61,571 bases of DNA, from NCBI GenBank assembly GCA_050298035.1, contig JBNKTK010000006.1, forward strand, positions 1-61,571. Reading direction: 5' to 3'. Below are positions 18,281 to 26,256 of this stretch, piece after piece (the stretch's first letter is position 1; every line of letters begins with the position of its first letter). The notes beneath the pieces were generated by a model. That model ran no database searches and was not told where the DNA came from. It saw only the letters and a program-made list of their open reading frames with translations. The position numbers and the translations under genes were made by a program. Source of the DNA: Gaoshiqia sp050298035. GTDB lineage: Bacteria > Bacteroidota > Bacteroidia > Bacteroidales > Prolixibacteraceae.

Positions 18281-18952
18281 CTATTTCCCAAACCTATAAC
18301 CTAATGAAATTCCTAAAACTCTGTTTTTTACTTTATCTCCGTCATCAGTGTACGATGAGATATTAGCTAAACCCAAACCGTATGTTATACCAACTTGGAT
18401 CGAATTAAACTCAATTCCTGCCCCTGCGGATAATCCGTACTCGAATCTCTTCAAATCATCTTCGACTTCATCTGAACCAAAATTAATATCTTCTTCGTTA
18501 GTTTCAGTTTCACCATTCTCGGTATATTCATATTTGGTTTTTCCACTTAATCCAATTCCAATATAAGGGCCCAAAGTCCCATATATTTTTGAGCCACCGA
18601 GATCAATAGTAGCCTTTGCTGTCAACGGAATATCAAGATATAACAAGTTCGTCTTGGTGCTATATTCATAAGTGTCACCCATGTATGTTTCTTTTTCGCT
18701 CATTTTTAATCCTTTGGTTGAAAGAAGCAAGCCAGATTCAAACGCGAATGTCTCATTAATCGGGAATTCGACTGTTGGTCCAAAATGAAATCCTGGATTC
18801 ATTTCAGAATCATCACTATAAGTACCATAATCATCTTTTATTAACATGTCCGACAAATTCATGCCAGCTTTTACTCCAAATGTTTGGGCAAAAGATGTTG
18901 TTCCCAAAACAAGGAGTAATGCTACAATACCAAGTTTAATTAGGTTCTTCAT
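18281..18952 (-). CDS. Small outer-membrane beta-barrel protein (PorT/OMP_b-brl type)
   Basis: A typical Bacteroidota porin-family small barrel of about eight strands. The start chosen is the ATG at 18952 (MKNLIKLGIVALLLVLGTTS), which gives a normal signal peptide cleaved after SFA; the frame is open for 15 more codons upstream (to 18997), but those residues are polar and would bury the signal sequence. After cleavage, TFGVKAGMNLSDM is the classic first strand. Later strands alternate (YGLSAGAGIEFNSIQVGITY), and the protein ends in GYRFGK. An acidic loop (about residues 160-180) is present. Ligand or role unknown. Confidence 0.82.
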   Translation of the reverse strand: MKNLIKLGIVALLLVLGTTSFAQTFGVKAGMNLSDMLIKDDYGTYSDDSEMNPGFHFGPTVEFPINETFAFESGLLLSTKGLKMSEKETYMGDTYEYSTKTNLLYLDIPLTAKATIDLGGSKIYGTLGPYIGIGLSGKTKYEYTENGETETNEEDINFGSDEVEDDLKRFEYGLSAGAGIEFNSIQVGITYGLGLANISSYTDDGDKVKNRVLGISLGYRFGK

Positions 18953-19374
18953 GATTTTGATTTTTAATGTCCTACTCGTATGGTTTTTCGGTAACACCCC
19001 GTTTTTTTAAGTGATTGCTGGCCTTCACTTTGGTTTTGATTTTTTGTCACGTAGGGCGGATTATCCTTAGGTTTTTGCAAATCATTTTTAGATTATAAAC
19101 TAGCCTGTAACGTTTTACGGCTTGTTAGATAAGGGGGTTGCGGATTACGTTCGTATCCACTGTTGCAAAAAGTTAATGCGTGGCAGGTTGCTCGAATAAG
19201 CACTTCAGTTTATGTGTTTTTTGTGCATGTGTGTGTCCAGTTCAGTGGAGTGAAGTCCCTTGCGGGCAGTTGGCACATTGCCCAAAGTATCTGTTGCCTC
19301 TAATTTTGCAATTTGTGCCGAATTGCACACCGATCGAAGATCGGCAGGAGCGGGGGGAGGATTTTTCGTCTATT
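18953..19374. other. Intergenic stretch with cassette-like palindromic motifs
   Basis: No gene seen. It contains GTAACGTTTTACGGCTTGTT near 19111-19130, then GGGTTGCGGATTACG. AACGTT also occurs at 23290-23295 and in the flank of the rhomboid gene at 20691. A short palindrome, CCGATCGAAGATCGG, sits at 19330-19344, where copy A of the 177-bp repeat has its CCCGATA hairpin. I infer a diverged spacer of the same kind, but similarity is short. Confidence 0.35.
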
Positions 19375-20415
19375 TTAAAAATATGTATTGACCGCAAATT
19401 CAAACTGATTTATAAAAATTTCCTTAAAGTTTGAGATATTATTTTGCTCATAGAATAAAAGCATTGCTTTCTTATAATCAATGGAATCTACTGTTCTAAA
19501 GGATAATGGACAATGTTTATCATTGATGAGAATTGCATTGCTGACTATTCTTGCTGTTCTTTTATTCCCATCCATAAATGGCTGAATGTATGAAATCAGA
19601 ACTAAGGCTAACAAAGCTTTTTCAAAAATACTTTCTTTCTTGTTTATCAAATTGCAGGTGTCTTGTAATGCCTCTTTTATTTGAAATTCATTATCTAATG
19701 GTCGATAATTGGTTCCCGAGATTCCGACGCGTCTTTTTCTCAAATTTCTTTCAACGGCAAGCTCTTTTACCAGAACACTATGAATATCTTCAATTTTCGA
19801 AACACTCAAAGGGGACAGATAATTGGGATTCTCTATAATGAAATCGAGTGCTTCTTTGTGGTTCAAAAGCATTATTGCTTCTTCTTTGGTTTTTCCGGCG
19901 GCAGTTTCTTTTTCTTTTAAAAGTTTCTCGGTTTCTAACAACGAATAGGTATTGCCTTCTATTTGAGAGGATTTCCAACTTAAATCGATAGCTAATCGTT
20001 CAAATTCTTTTTTGTATTCGCTTTCTGATAATTGAGATATATTCTTTTTGAACTTGTTTTGAAGCTCATTTAATATTGATAATTCATCGTCTGAGAATAT
20101 GCTGGTCTTGGGAAGTATTTCATGTATAATTGAAAAATCAAATCCCTCTTTAATATCTCTCTCATCAATCTCTTTTTTGTAATATTCATCAATGTTAATA
20201 GGTTGAATTATCTTATAAGTGGGAGAGAGGATGTATTTTGTTCCTTTCCCTTTCCCTTTGATTGAAATATAATTTGCTGAAACTAATCTGGTTAAAAGTC
20301 TTTTCAGTGTAGCGTAACTTACAGAAATCCCCGCACCTTCAAAAATTTCTTTTGATGAGCATTCTCCTGATTTTTCTAGAAAATCGATTATTATTTGTTC
20401 TCTTGAGTCAATCAT
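19375..20415 (-). CDS. HTH-Fic family protein with Gln replacing the catalytic His
   Basis: Fic proteins usually transfer AMP to a target Tyr/Ser/Thr using the motif HxFxDGNxRxxR. Here the motif reads QPFMDGNKRTAR, with Gln278 in the place of the essential His and Lys in place of the usual second Gly. An N-terminal winged-helix-like region (residues 1-60, SVSYATLKRLLTRLV) suggests DNA binding. The inhibitory helix motif (S/T)xxxE(G/N) is present as SSQIEG at 149-154, so it is a class II Fic protein. The fold seems complete at 346 residues. It may be inactive for AMPylation, act as a regulator or antitoxin-like partner, or use altered chemistry. Part of the cassette-like array. Confidence 0.88.
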   Translation of the reverse strand: MIDSREQIIIDFLEKSGECSSKEIFEGAGISVSYATLKRLLTRLVSANYISIKGKGKGTKYILSPTYKIIQPINIDEYYKKEIDERDIKEGFDFSIIHEILPKTSIFSDDELSILNELQNKFKKNISQLSESEYKKEFERLAIDLSWKSSQIEGNTYSLLETEKLLKEKETAAGKTKEEAIMLLNHKEALDFIIENPNYLSPLSVSKIEDIHSVLVKELAVERNLRKRRVGISGTNYRPLDNEFQIKEALQDTCNLINKKESIFEKALLALVLISYIQPFMDGNKRTARIVSNAILINDKHCPLSFRTVDSIDYKKAMLLFYEQNNISNFKEIFINQFEFAVNTYF

Positions 20416-20505
20416 GTTATTGGTTTATAGCTCACGAATATAGTGTTTAAAGCTCAAATTTAATGATTTTTGAGCTGAAATCAGTTCTTTAAATGAGCCA
20501 CAACG

Positions 20506-20682
20506 CCAGCCTGCCTCAAATCCTCCAATGCCCCTTGCTTGAACCGGTCATTTCAGGCTTCGTTAAGCTTCCGTTTGAAAATAGTGATAAAATTTTGTTT
20601 CAATAAGCCATTGGGAGGTGTGAGAGCCTCTCCCTGCTAGTCCCGATAAGTATCGGGATTGTTAGTGGGGCGGGCTACTCGA
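20506..20682. repeat. 177-bp direct repeat, copy A
   Basis: Aligns without any gap to copy B (22396-22572), at roughly 80 % identity by eye. It lies 15 bp beyond the stop of the rhomboid gene and 91 bp upstream of the Fic gene. It contains the palindrome TCCCGATAAGTATCGGGA at 20641-20658 and the palindromic GAGAGCCTCTC at 20618-20628. On the minus strand it could encode a degenerate version of the peptide read through copy B, but with an internal stop. Confidence 0.85.
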
Positions 20683-20696
20683 CTCGGCAAACGTTT

Positions 20697-22352
20697 TTAT
20701 TGTATTTTGCTTAATTCATTTATAATTTTCTCTATTTCTATATTGAAGCCATTAATTTCATTGTCATATTTATTAGTTCCTTCAGTTATGGCTTTCTGAA
20801 TGGTTTTATAACTTTTTATTCTTAATTGACAGTATTCTTTTAATCGTGCATTTCTCAAATGGAGTACATCTGGTAAATCGTATGTATCTACTTCTTCAAT
20901 AAGTTTCAAACTTTCTTCCCAGCTTTTTAGTCCATTATTTTTTATCTCAAAAAGTATCTGCTCATCAGTCGAAGTTTGTGGTAATCGATAAAGTCCAAGA
21001 GCTTTCTGTTCAAGCTTCACAAACACTTGCATATCTGCATCATATTTACCTATATCACTTGTGATGTTTTTAACAATTGCAAAAGAACCAATTGAAAAAA
21101 CTACAGCTAGAATTCCAATTGTTATTGGTTTCAATAACTTATCTGGCTTTATCAAACTTGGGTAGAATGAATAACCGATAATTAAACCACTTAGTAAACC
21201 TCCAATATGTGCTGCATTATCAATTCCACCTTTTAATCCATTGGCTAGATTGTAAAAAACAAATACTCCTATACTTATCAAGAGAGATTTTCTAGCAGAT
21301 TTTTCAATTAACTTGGTCGTAAGCAAAGCAATGAATACTCCATACATTCCGAAAATGGCACCCGAAGCACCTGCACTAATTGTTAAATCATTCCAGAATA
21401 TGCTTGCAACACTACCTGAAATACCTGCAATCAAATAAGCGCTAAAAAATCTAGTTCTGCCTAAGTATGGCTCAAGTAATAATCCGATGTACACGAGTGC
21501 GTACATATTCATTAATAAATGAAATATTCCAATGTGAAGAAATGTACTTGTAAATAATCTCCACCATTCCCCTTCTATTGTTACTGGCCGAAAATTTGCA
21601 CCCCATAAAAGCAAACTTTCATTTGAAGGCATTAATAAATGAACTCCTAATATTGCCATTGCAACAAAAACTAAAATATTTAGAATTACAATTATAGGTG
21701 TAACGAAATATCCTTCTGTTGGAGTTATTAGAGAAAATAATCCCGAAACTTTTTCTTTTTTGTTCAAAGGGGAATTTATAATATCTTCCTCGGCACTAAC
21801 AAAATCCTTTGACAACTCAGAATATTGTTCTTCAATGTTTAAATTATCAATATCCTCTCTTGTTTTATTGAAGGATGCAAAAAATGAATCAATGTTTTTT
21901 CTATTCTTTCCCCAATCTACGATTTGACTTCCAGTGCATTCACTTTTCACACTAATATTACCAACCTCAATTTTTATTTGAACTTCTTCACTCCAGGAAT
22001 TCATTGAGAACTTTGTATAAGCAATAAATCCTGATTCGCTTAAATAGCCAACGTTCCAGTTTAATTTTTTTACAGCCTCAAATGCCAAAACAAATAATTG
22101 CTTTTTATTTAAGTCAGAAATTGGGAGATTATCAATCTGTTTCGGTGAAAATCCAAATGAGACTTTACTTTTCTTTTCTGTCTTTTGTTTTTCAGTCTCA
22201 GTTACAATTTTTGCTTTATCGATTTCAAAATGTTCGCATTCATTTTCAAAATCAGCTTTTTGATTTGTCAAGCTACAAATTATACCTTGTCTTGGGTCAA
22301 ATTTCTGTTTTGTACATTTTTTACAGTACTCTAATTGTTTAGTTCTATCCAT
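20697..22352 (-). CDS. Rhomboid family intramembrane serine protease with N- and C-terminal extensions
   Basis: Cleaves transmembrane substrates inside the membrane. Start taken as ATG 22352 (551 residues). The frame stays open upstream to a TTG at 22493, but those 47 codons come from repeat copy B and are probably not translated. A cysteine-rich N-terminus (YCKKC, then IICSL and ENECEHF) may bind zinc. The rhomboid core has about six membrane segments, HLLMNMYAL, the nucleophile in GASGAIFG (Ser330) and the partner His382 in NAAHIGG. A ~130-residue soluble helical tail follows the last membrane segment. The extensions suggest a specialised substrate, unknown here. Confidence 0.9.
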   Translation of the reverse strand: MDRTKQLEYCKKCTKQKFDPRQGIICSLTNQKADFENECEHFEIDKAKIVTETEKQKTEKKSKVSFGFSPKQIDNLPISDLNKKQLFVLAFEAVKKLNWNVGYLSESGFIAYTKFSMNSWSEEVQIKIEVGNISVKSECTGSQIVDWGKNRKNIDSFFASFNKTREDIDNLNIEEQYSELSKDFVSAEEDIINSPLNKKEKVSGLFSLITPTEGYFVTPIIVILNILVFVAMAILGVHLLMPSNESLLLWGANFRPVTIEGEWWRLFTSTFLHIGIFHLLMNMYALVYIGLLLEPYLGRTRFFSAYLIAGISGSVASIFWNDLTISAGASGAIFGMYGVFIALLTTKLIEKSARKSLLISIGVFVFYNLANGLKGGIDNAAHIGGLLSGLIIGYSFYPSLIKPDKLLKPITIGILAVVFSIGSFAIVKNITSDIGKYDADMQVFVKLEQKALGLYRLPQTSTDEQILFEIKNNGLKSWEESLKLIEEVDTYDLPDVLHLRNARLKEYCQLRIKSYKTIQKAITEGTNKYDNEINGFNIEIEKIINELSKIQ

Positions 22353-22395
22353 TGATGTTAATGTTGTATATGTCGTTTTTAAATGTTTGTCAACT

Positions 22396-22572
22396 CCAGC
22401 CCGCCTCAAACCCTCAAATGCTCCTTGCTTAAACAAGTCATTCCAGGCTTCGTTAAGCTGGTGTTTGAAAATAGCTATAATATTTTGTTTCAATAATCAA
22501 TTGTGTGGTGTGAGAGGCTCTCCCTGTCAGTCCCAATAAGTATCGGGATTGCTAGTGGCGAGGGCTACTCGA
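22396..22572. repeat. 177-bp direct repeat, copy B
   Basis: Same length and order as copy A, with scattered substitutions only. It lies 11 bp beyond the stop of the unknown gene at 22583 and upstream of the rhomboid start. Its palindrome reads TCCCAATAAGTATCGGGA (22531-22548), with one arm mutated. Each copy therefore sits directly 3' of a gene, as recombination sites do in gene cassettes. Confidence 0.85.
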
Positions 22573-22582
22573 TTATAGCTTG

Positions 22583-23281
22583 TTATTCCATCAATTCATC
22601 TGTTTCCCCATCATTCTTTACAACTTTCCCATTTGGCAACATCTGGTTGACAATTGGATGTCTTCTAGATTTAAAATGCTTGTTGTCTTTGTGAGCAAAA
22701 ATAAAATATGGTAATGGGTGTCCTGTATTAAATTTCTTTTGAAAACTTATTTCATCAATTAACGCTCTAGGAAATTGCACATTTAAATTTCCTCGTAAAT
22801 TAAAATAAATTTCATCAATACTCTCAAGTTGACCTAAACTTATAGATGTTCCTTCATCCTTATAATATCTTCGTTCATAATATTCTTTCACTTTATCTAG
22901 TGTATCATAATATGGAGAAAGGTCAATATTAACTTCATCCTTAAGAATTCTAAGAAGTTCATCAAGTTGATGTCTTGAGTTTATTTTATAAGAAGTCTTG
23001 TCAAGAATTTTGTGGATTTTTCTAATATCCCTTTCTTGTGGATCATACACCAAAGTTATTCTATTTCCATTTTCATTAATTTCAACATCATTCAAAGTTC
23101 TATTTTCAATTCGGGCTTGAATTATGTTTAGCTTAATTAGCTGTTCTATTGCTAGCCACAATAAATTACATGCTCCATCAACAGCAGTATTTGACCATAG
23201 AAATCGTCCTTCTATGTAATGCTCATCAGCTCTCGACAAATAAGCATTTAAACAAAAATAATAATAGTAGTTGTCTTCCAT
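22583..23281 (-). CDS. Uncharacterised 232-residue protein of the cassette-like array
   Basis: Not recognised with confidence. There is no signal peptide or membrane segment. The N-terminal half is helical, with a segment TAVDGACNLLWLAIEQLIKL that resembles the helical core of HEPN-type domains, but no clear RxxxxxH active site was found. The C-terminus is charged and ends in DGETDELME. It is the first gene of the minus-strand array and is AT-rich like the Fic and rhomboid genes, unlike the GC-rich operon that begins at 23868. An accessory, perhaps defence-related, role would be speculation. Confidence 0.65.
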   Translation of the reverse strand: MEDNYYYYFCLNAYLSRADEHYIEGRFLWSNTAVDGACNLLWLAIEQLIKLNIIQARIENRTLNDVEINENGNRITLVYDPQERDIRKIHKILDKTSYKINSRHQLDELLRILKDEVNIDLSPYYDTLDKVKEYYERRYYKDEGTSISLGQLESIDEIYFNLRGNLNVQFPRALIDEISFQKKFNTGHPLPYFIFAHKDNKHFKSRRHPIVNQMLPNGKVVKNDGETDELME

Positions 23282-23429
23282 ATTAATAAGCTATAACGTT
23301 TGTGTATCGTAATACATTAATATATTTCAGCTTTGGCGGATAGTCATATTCATGGTCAACTCACCTCAAAATAGCGTTCCCTAAAATACAATTTAAATTA
23401 ACAATAACACATTATCGGTAATAAAATAA

Positions 23430-23466
23430 CCGGCCCGGCAGGAAATTACCTGTCAGGGCCGGGTTG
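23430..23466. terminator. GC-rich hairpin upstream of the array
   Basis: CCGGCCCGGCAGG and CCTGTCAGGGCCGG pair around AAATTA with one bulge. There is only a weak T-rich flank, so it could be a terminator or a folded recombination-type palindrome. It lies between the array and the DUF5063 operon. Confidence 0.45.
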
Positions 23467-23653
23467 TCATTTTCAACGGAAAAGGGCAGGGGCTAGTTGT
23501 CAACAACAGCGCTTTGCTGCTATTGTCATAAAACAACTATTTTATAACCAATGAATTCACAAAAAAACGCTAAAAATACATGGCTTTGACATATTGAAAA
23601 TTGCCAGGCAATTTTTTTATTTTGTGATTTTCGTGCTTTTCGCGGTAAAACTT

Positions 23654-23784
23654 TTTATACCAATTCTGAAAAAGGTTAGACTCTTTTGAACCGTTTTCAA
23701 ATTGGGATAATGCCGATATAGAATTTGTAAGCCAAAATGAACAAAGTGAAATTGAGGCTCAAACAAATTCATAATCGGTATTAA
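23654..23784. repeat. Small MITE-like element
   Basis: The left end TTATACCAATTCTGAA and the inverse of the right end (TTAATACCGATTATGAATTT read from 23784) agree at most positions. An inner pair, TAATGCCGATATAGAATTTG and CAAATTCATAATCGGTATTA, also pairs at 16 of 20 positions. The element is 131 bp with no reading frame. The rest of the gap 23282-23867 holds the hairpin at 23430 and nothing else I can name. Confidence 0.4.
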
Positions 23785-23839
23785 ATGCGGTTGCCCTGAT
23801 TGTATGGCCTAATATGCGCCTCCAAATGGAAATTCTTAT

Positions 23840-23847
23840 TACTTTTG
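23840..23847 (+). promoter_or_regulatory. Candidate -7 element for the DUF5063 operon
   Basis: TACTTTTG matches TAnnTTTG. Transcription would begin near 23854, after the ATG at 23814 and before the ATG at 23868, which supports the latter as the start of the first gene. Confidence 0.55.
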
Positions 23848-23867
23848 CAGCAATTAATCCGTTTGTA

Positions 23868-24485
23868 ATGTCTGACGAAAGTTTAAATCCGGTTGTTTAT
23901 TCGAAGAATGTCATTGAGTTTGTGACCGTTTCCAACGAGTACTGCAAATTCGTGGAGTTGGCCGGGAGCGAGGATGCACGGAAAATGCTGGGGAAAGCCC
24001 AGAAGATTTTGCCCTTGCTGTACCTCAAAGCCAGTGTTTTGCCAGAGCTCGACAGCTCGGAAGAACTGACCCTGGAGCGCTATGTGACCGAGGTGGATTA
24101 TAGCTTTTTGCAGCAACGGATTATGAACCTGTTGGGCGGGCACGACGACTACCAGGAAGTTTTTGACCCCGGCATGCAGTTTAGCGATGCGCCGCTTACC
24201 GCGAGCATTTCGGAGAACCTGGCCGATATTTACCAGGATCTGAAGGATTTTATCATGCTCTACCGTACCGGCGACGAACTGGTGATGCAGGAAGCCCTTT
24301 GGGAGTGCCTCGAGAATTTTAAAAATTACTGGGGACAAAAGCTGGTCAACTGCCTGCGTGCGGTGCATTCGCTGCTTTACAGCGGCGCCGAGTTCGACCA
24401 GCAAATCAAGCTTCCGGACGAGGACGATGACGACACAGGTAAACCCGATTGGTTGAATAACTTATTTAATAACCAGATAGATTAG
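23868..24485 (+). CDS. DUF5063 family protein
   Basis: A conserved Bacteroidota protein of unknown function. The start is taken at ATG 23868 (205 residues, MSDESLNPVVYSKNVIEF). The frame opens at 23814, but the predicted transcript starts after that codon. The protein is all-helical and acidic, with no signal peptide, and ends in an Asp-rich tail (DEDDDDTGKPDWLNNLF). It is followed after 5 bp by the exonuclease gene and then by an rRNA methyltransferase. That order suggests a link with RNA processing or ribosome biogenesis, but this is inferred from position only. Confidence 0.82.
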   Translation: MSDESLNPVVYSKNVIEFVTVSNEYCKFVELAGSEDARKMLGKAQKILPLLYLKASVLPELDSSEELTLERYVTEVDYSFLQQRIMNLLGGHDDYQEVFDPGMQFSDAPLTASISENLADIYQDLKDFIMLYRTGDELVMQEALWECLENFKNYWGQKLVNCLRAVHSLLYSGAEFDQQIKLPDEDDDDTGKPDWLNNLFNNQID

Positions 24486-24490
24486 AAGAG

Positions 24491-25069
24491 ATGTTTCAGG
24501 AAAGTATAACCAAAGAAGAGCTTGACATATTACCATTGAAATCATTTGAAGGTGAAATTATCCTTGTTGAGAATGGTCAATCGCTTGATATGGCTTTGGA
24601 ATACTTGTCGCAGGCCGAAGTGCTTGGCTTCGACACCGAAACAAAACCCTCATTCAAACGCGGCCAGGTCAACCGGGTGGCTTTGCTCCAACTGTCGACC
24701 GACGAAAAAGCGTTCCTCTTCCGGATAAACCGAACAGGCCTGCCAGCCAAACTGAAAGACATTCTTTCGGACCCCGATATTTTGAAGGTGGGCGTTGCCA
24801 TTCGCGACGATATCAAAGCGTTGCAGCGTATCAGCCATTTCAAACCGGGCGGTTTTGTCGAGTTACAGGAAGAGGTGAAAGACTATGGCATCAACGATTT
24901 CAGCCTGAAAAAAATAGCCGGGATTGTCCTCGGTGTCCGCATTTCGAAATCGCAACGGCTCACCAACTGGGAAGTCGACGCGCTAACCGAAGCCCAGCAA
25001 AGCTATGCCGCTACCGATGCCTGGGTGGCCTTCGAAATTTTCCATTCTTTAGCAGCAGCACAATCATGA
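24491..25069 (+). CDS. 3'-5' exonuclease, RNase D-like (DEDDy)
   Basis: A single-domain 192-residue DEDD exonuclease. Exo I is FDTE (Asp48, Glu50), Exo II is the region GVAIRDDIKAL, and Exo III is YAATDAW with the DEDDy tyrosine four residues before the last Asp. It lacks the HRDC domains of full RNase D, as do short Bacteroidota members. The likely substrate is RNA (3' trimming), in keeping with the downstream rRNA methyltransferase, but small DEDDy proteins can also act on DNA. The stop overlaps the next start by 4 bp. Confidence 0.88.
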   Translation: MFQESITKEELDILPLKSFEGEIILVENGQSLDMALEYLSQAEVLGFDTETKPSFKRGQVNRVALLQLSTDEKAFLFRINRTGLPAKLKDILSDPDILKVGVAIRDDIKALQRISHFKPGGFVELQEEVKDYGINDFSLKKIAGIVLGVRISKSQRLTNWEVDALTEAQQSYAATDAWVAFEIFHSLAAAQS

Positions 25070-26256
25070 CAGACATAAAAGCGACCATTGTTCTGAACAA
25101 AGGAAAAGAACAATCTCTCAAACGGTTTCACCCGTGGGTGTTTTCGGGCGCCATCAAAACAATCGACAATAAAGTGCAGGAAGGCGATTTGGTGCGGGTT
25201 GTCTCGGCCAATAACGAGTTCCTTGGCATAGGCCATTGCCAGATTGGCTCGATTGCCGTGCGCATTGTTTCGTTTGACGACGTTCCTGTAGACCGCGGTT
25301 TCTGGAAGCAACGCCTCAGCGAAGCCATCAGCGTGCGCCGTTCGCTGGGTTTGCTCGACTGCGCCGAAACCAACGTTTTTCGCCTTATTCATGGCGAAGG
25401 CGACGGCATGCCCGGACTGATTGTTGATTTCTACAACGGGACGGCTGTCTTCCAGGCGCATTCCATCGGCATGTACCTGATCCGGATGGAACTGGCCGAG
25501 CTGCTGAAAGAGCTGCTGGGCGACAAGCTTCAGGCAGTGTACGACAAAAGCGATAAAACCCTTCCGTTTAAAGCCGATATTGAGCCCGAAAACGGGTACC
25601 TGCTCGGAACTTCGGAACCGACAATCGTGCAGGAATACGGTAATTTGTTCCGGGTTGACTGGGTGGAAGGGCAGAAGACCGGCTTTTTTATCGACCAGCG
25701 CGAAAATCGCCGTTTGGTGCAGCAATATGCTGCCGGCCGCGATGTGATGAACATGTTTTGCTACAGCGGTGGCTTTTCGTTTTATGCCATGCGCGGTGGC
25801 GCCAACCTGGTTAATTCGGTCGATGCTTCGGCCAAAGCCATTGAGCTGACCAACCAAAACGTGGAGCTGAACTTTAAAGGCGACGACCGTCACGAGGCTT
25901 TTGTGGCCGATGCATTCGAATTCATGCGCGACATCAAAGACAAATACGACCTGATCATCCTCGACCCACCGGCCTTTGCGAAACACCGGGGCGCGCTGCA
26001 CCAGGCCCTGCAGGCCTACAAGAGGCTAAATGCCCGGGCTTTTGAGCAAATCCGTCCGGGAGGCATTGTTTTCACGTTTAGCTGTTCGCAGGTGGTGACC
26101 AAAGAGAAGTTCCGCGAAGCTGTCTTTTCAGGGGCGGCCATCTCCGGTCGCAAGGTGCGAATACTGCACCAACTCAACCAACCGGCCGATCACCCGATCA
26201 ATATCTACCACCCCGAAGGCGAATACCTGAAAGGCCTGGTACTGTATGTCGATTAA
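25066..26256 (+). CDS. rlmI: 23S rRNA m5C methyltransferase, RlmI type
   Basis: Class I SAM-dependent RNA methyltransferase. Residues ~5-75 form a PUA domain (HPWVFSGAI). The Rossmann core has SAM motif I NMFCYSGGFS, the catalytic DPPAFAK and the cysteine motif FSCSQVV. RlmI of E. coli methylates C1962 of 23S rRNA; members of this COG1092 family share that role, though the exact target is inferred. 396 residues is the normal length. Base composition is higher in G+C than the AT-rich genes at 19-23 kb. A perfect palindrome, GTCCCGATAGTTATCGGGAC, lies 14 bp after the stop. Confidence 0.9.
   Translation: MTDIKATIVLNKGKEQSLKRFHPWVFSGAIKTIDNKVQEGDLVRVVSANNEFLGIGHCQIGSIAVRIVSFDDVPVDRGFWKQRLSEAISVRRSLGLLDCAETNVFRLIHGEGDGMPGLIVDFYNGTAVFQAHSIGMYLIRMELAELLKELLGDKLQAVYDKSDKTLPFKADIEPENGYLLGTSEPTIVQEYGNLFRVDWVEGQKTGFFIDQRENRRLVQQYAAGRDVMNMFCYSGGFSFYAMRGGANLVNSVDASAKAIELTNQNVELNFKGDDRHEAFVADAFEFMRDIKDKYDLIILDPPAFAKHRGALHQALQAYKRLNARAFEQIRPGGIVFTFSCSQVVTKEKFREAVFSGAAISGRKVRILHQLNQPADHPINIYHPEGEYLKGLVLYVD

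Noticed and set aside
18112..18366. 84-codon plus-strand frame after the beta-barrel gene
   Set aside because: It runs across the 12-bp inverted repeat and the antisense of the barrel gene; no support.
20506..22572. The 177-bp repeats as a CRISPR-like or group II intron remnant
   Set aside because: Only two copies, far apart, with genes between them; no domain V-like structure or reverse transcriptase reading frame.
18221..23466. Calling the array a true integron
   Set aside because: No tyrosine integrase of the IntI type is in the window and the repeats do not show clear RYYYAAC/GTTRRRY core sites. Only a cassette-like layout is supported.
25003..26001. 332-codon minus-strand frame opposite rlmI
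   Set aside because: A long shadow caused by the GC-rich codon use of rlmI; the plus-strand product has all family motifs.
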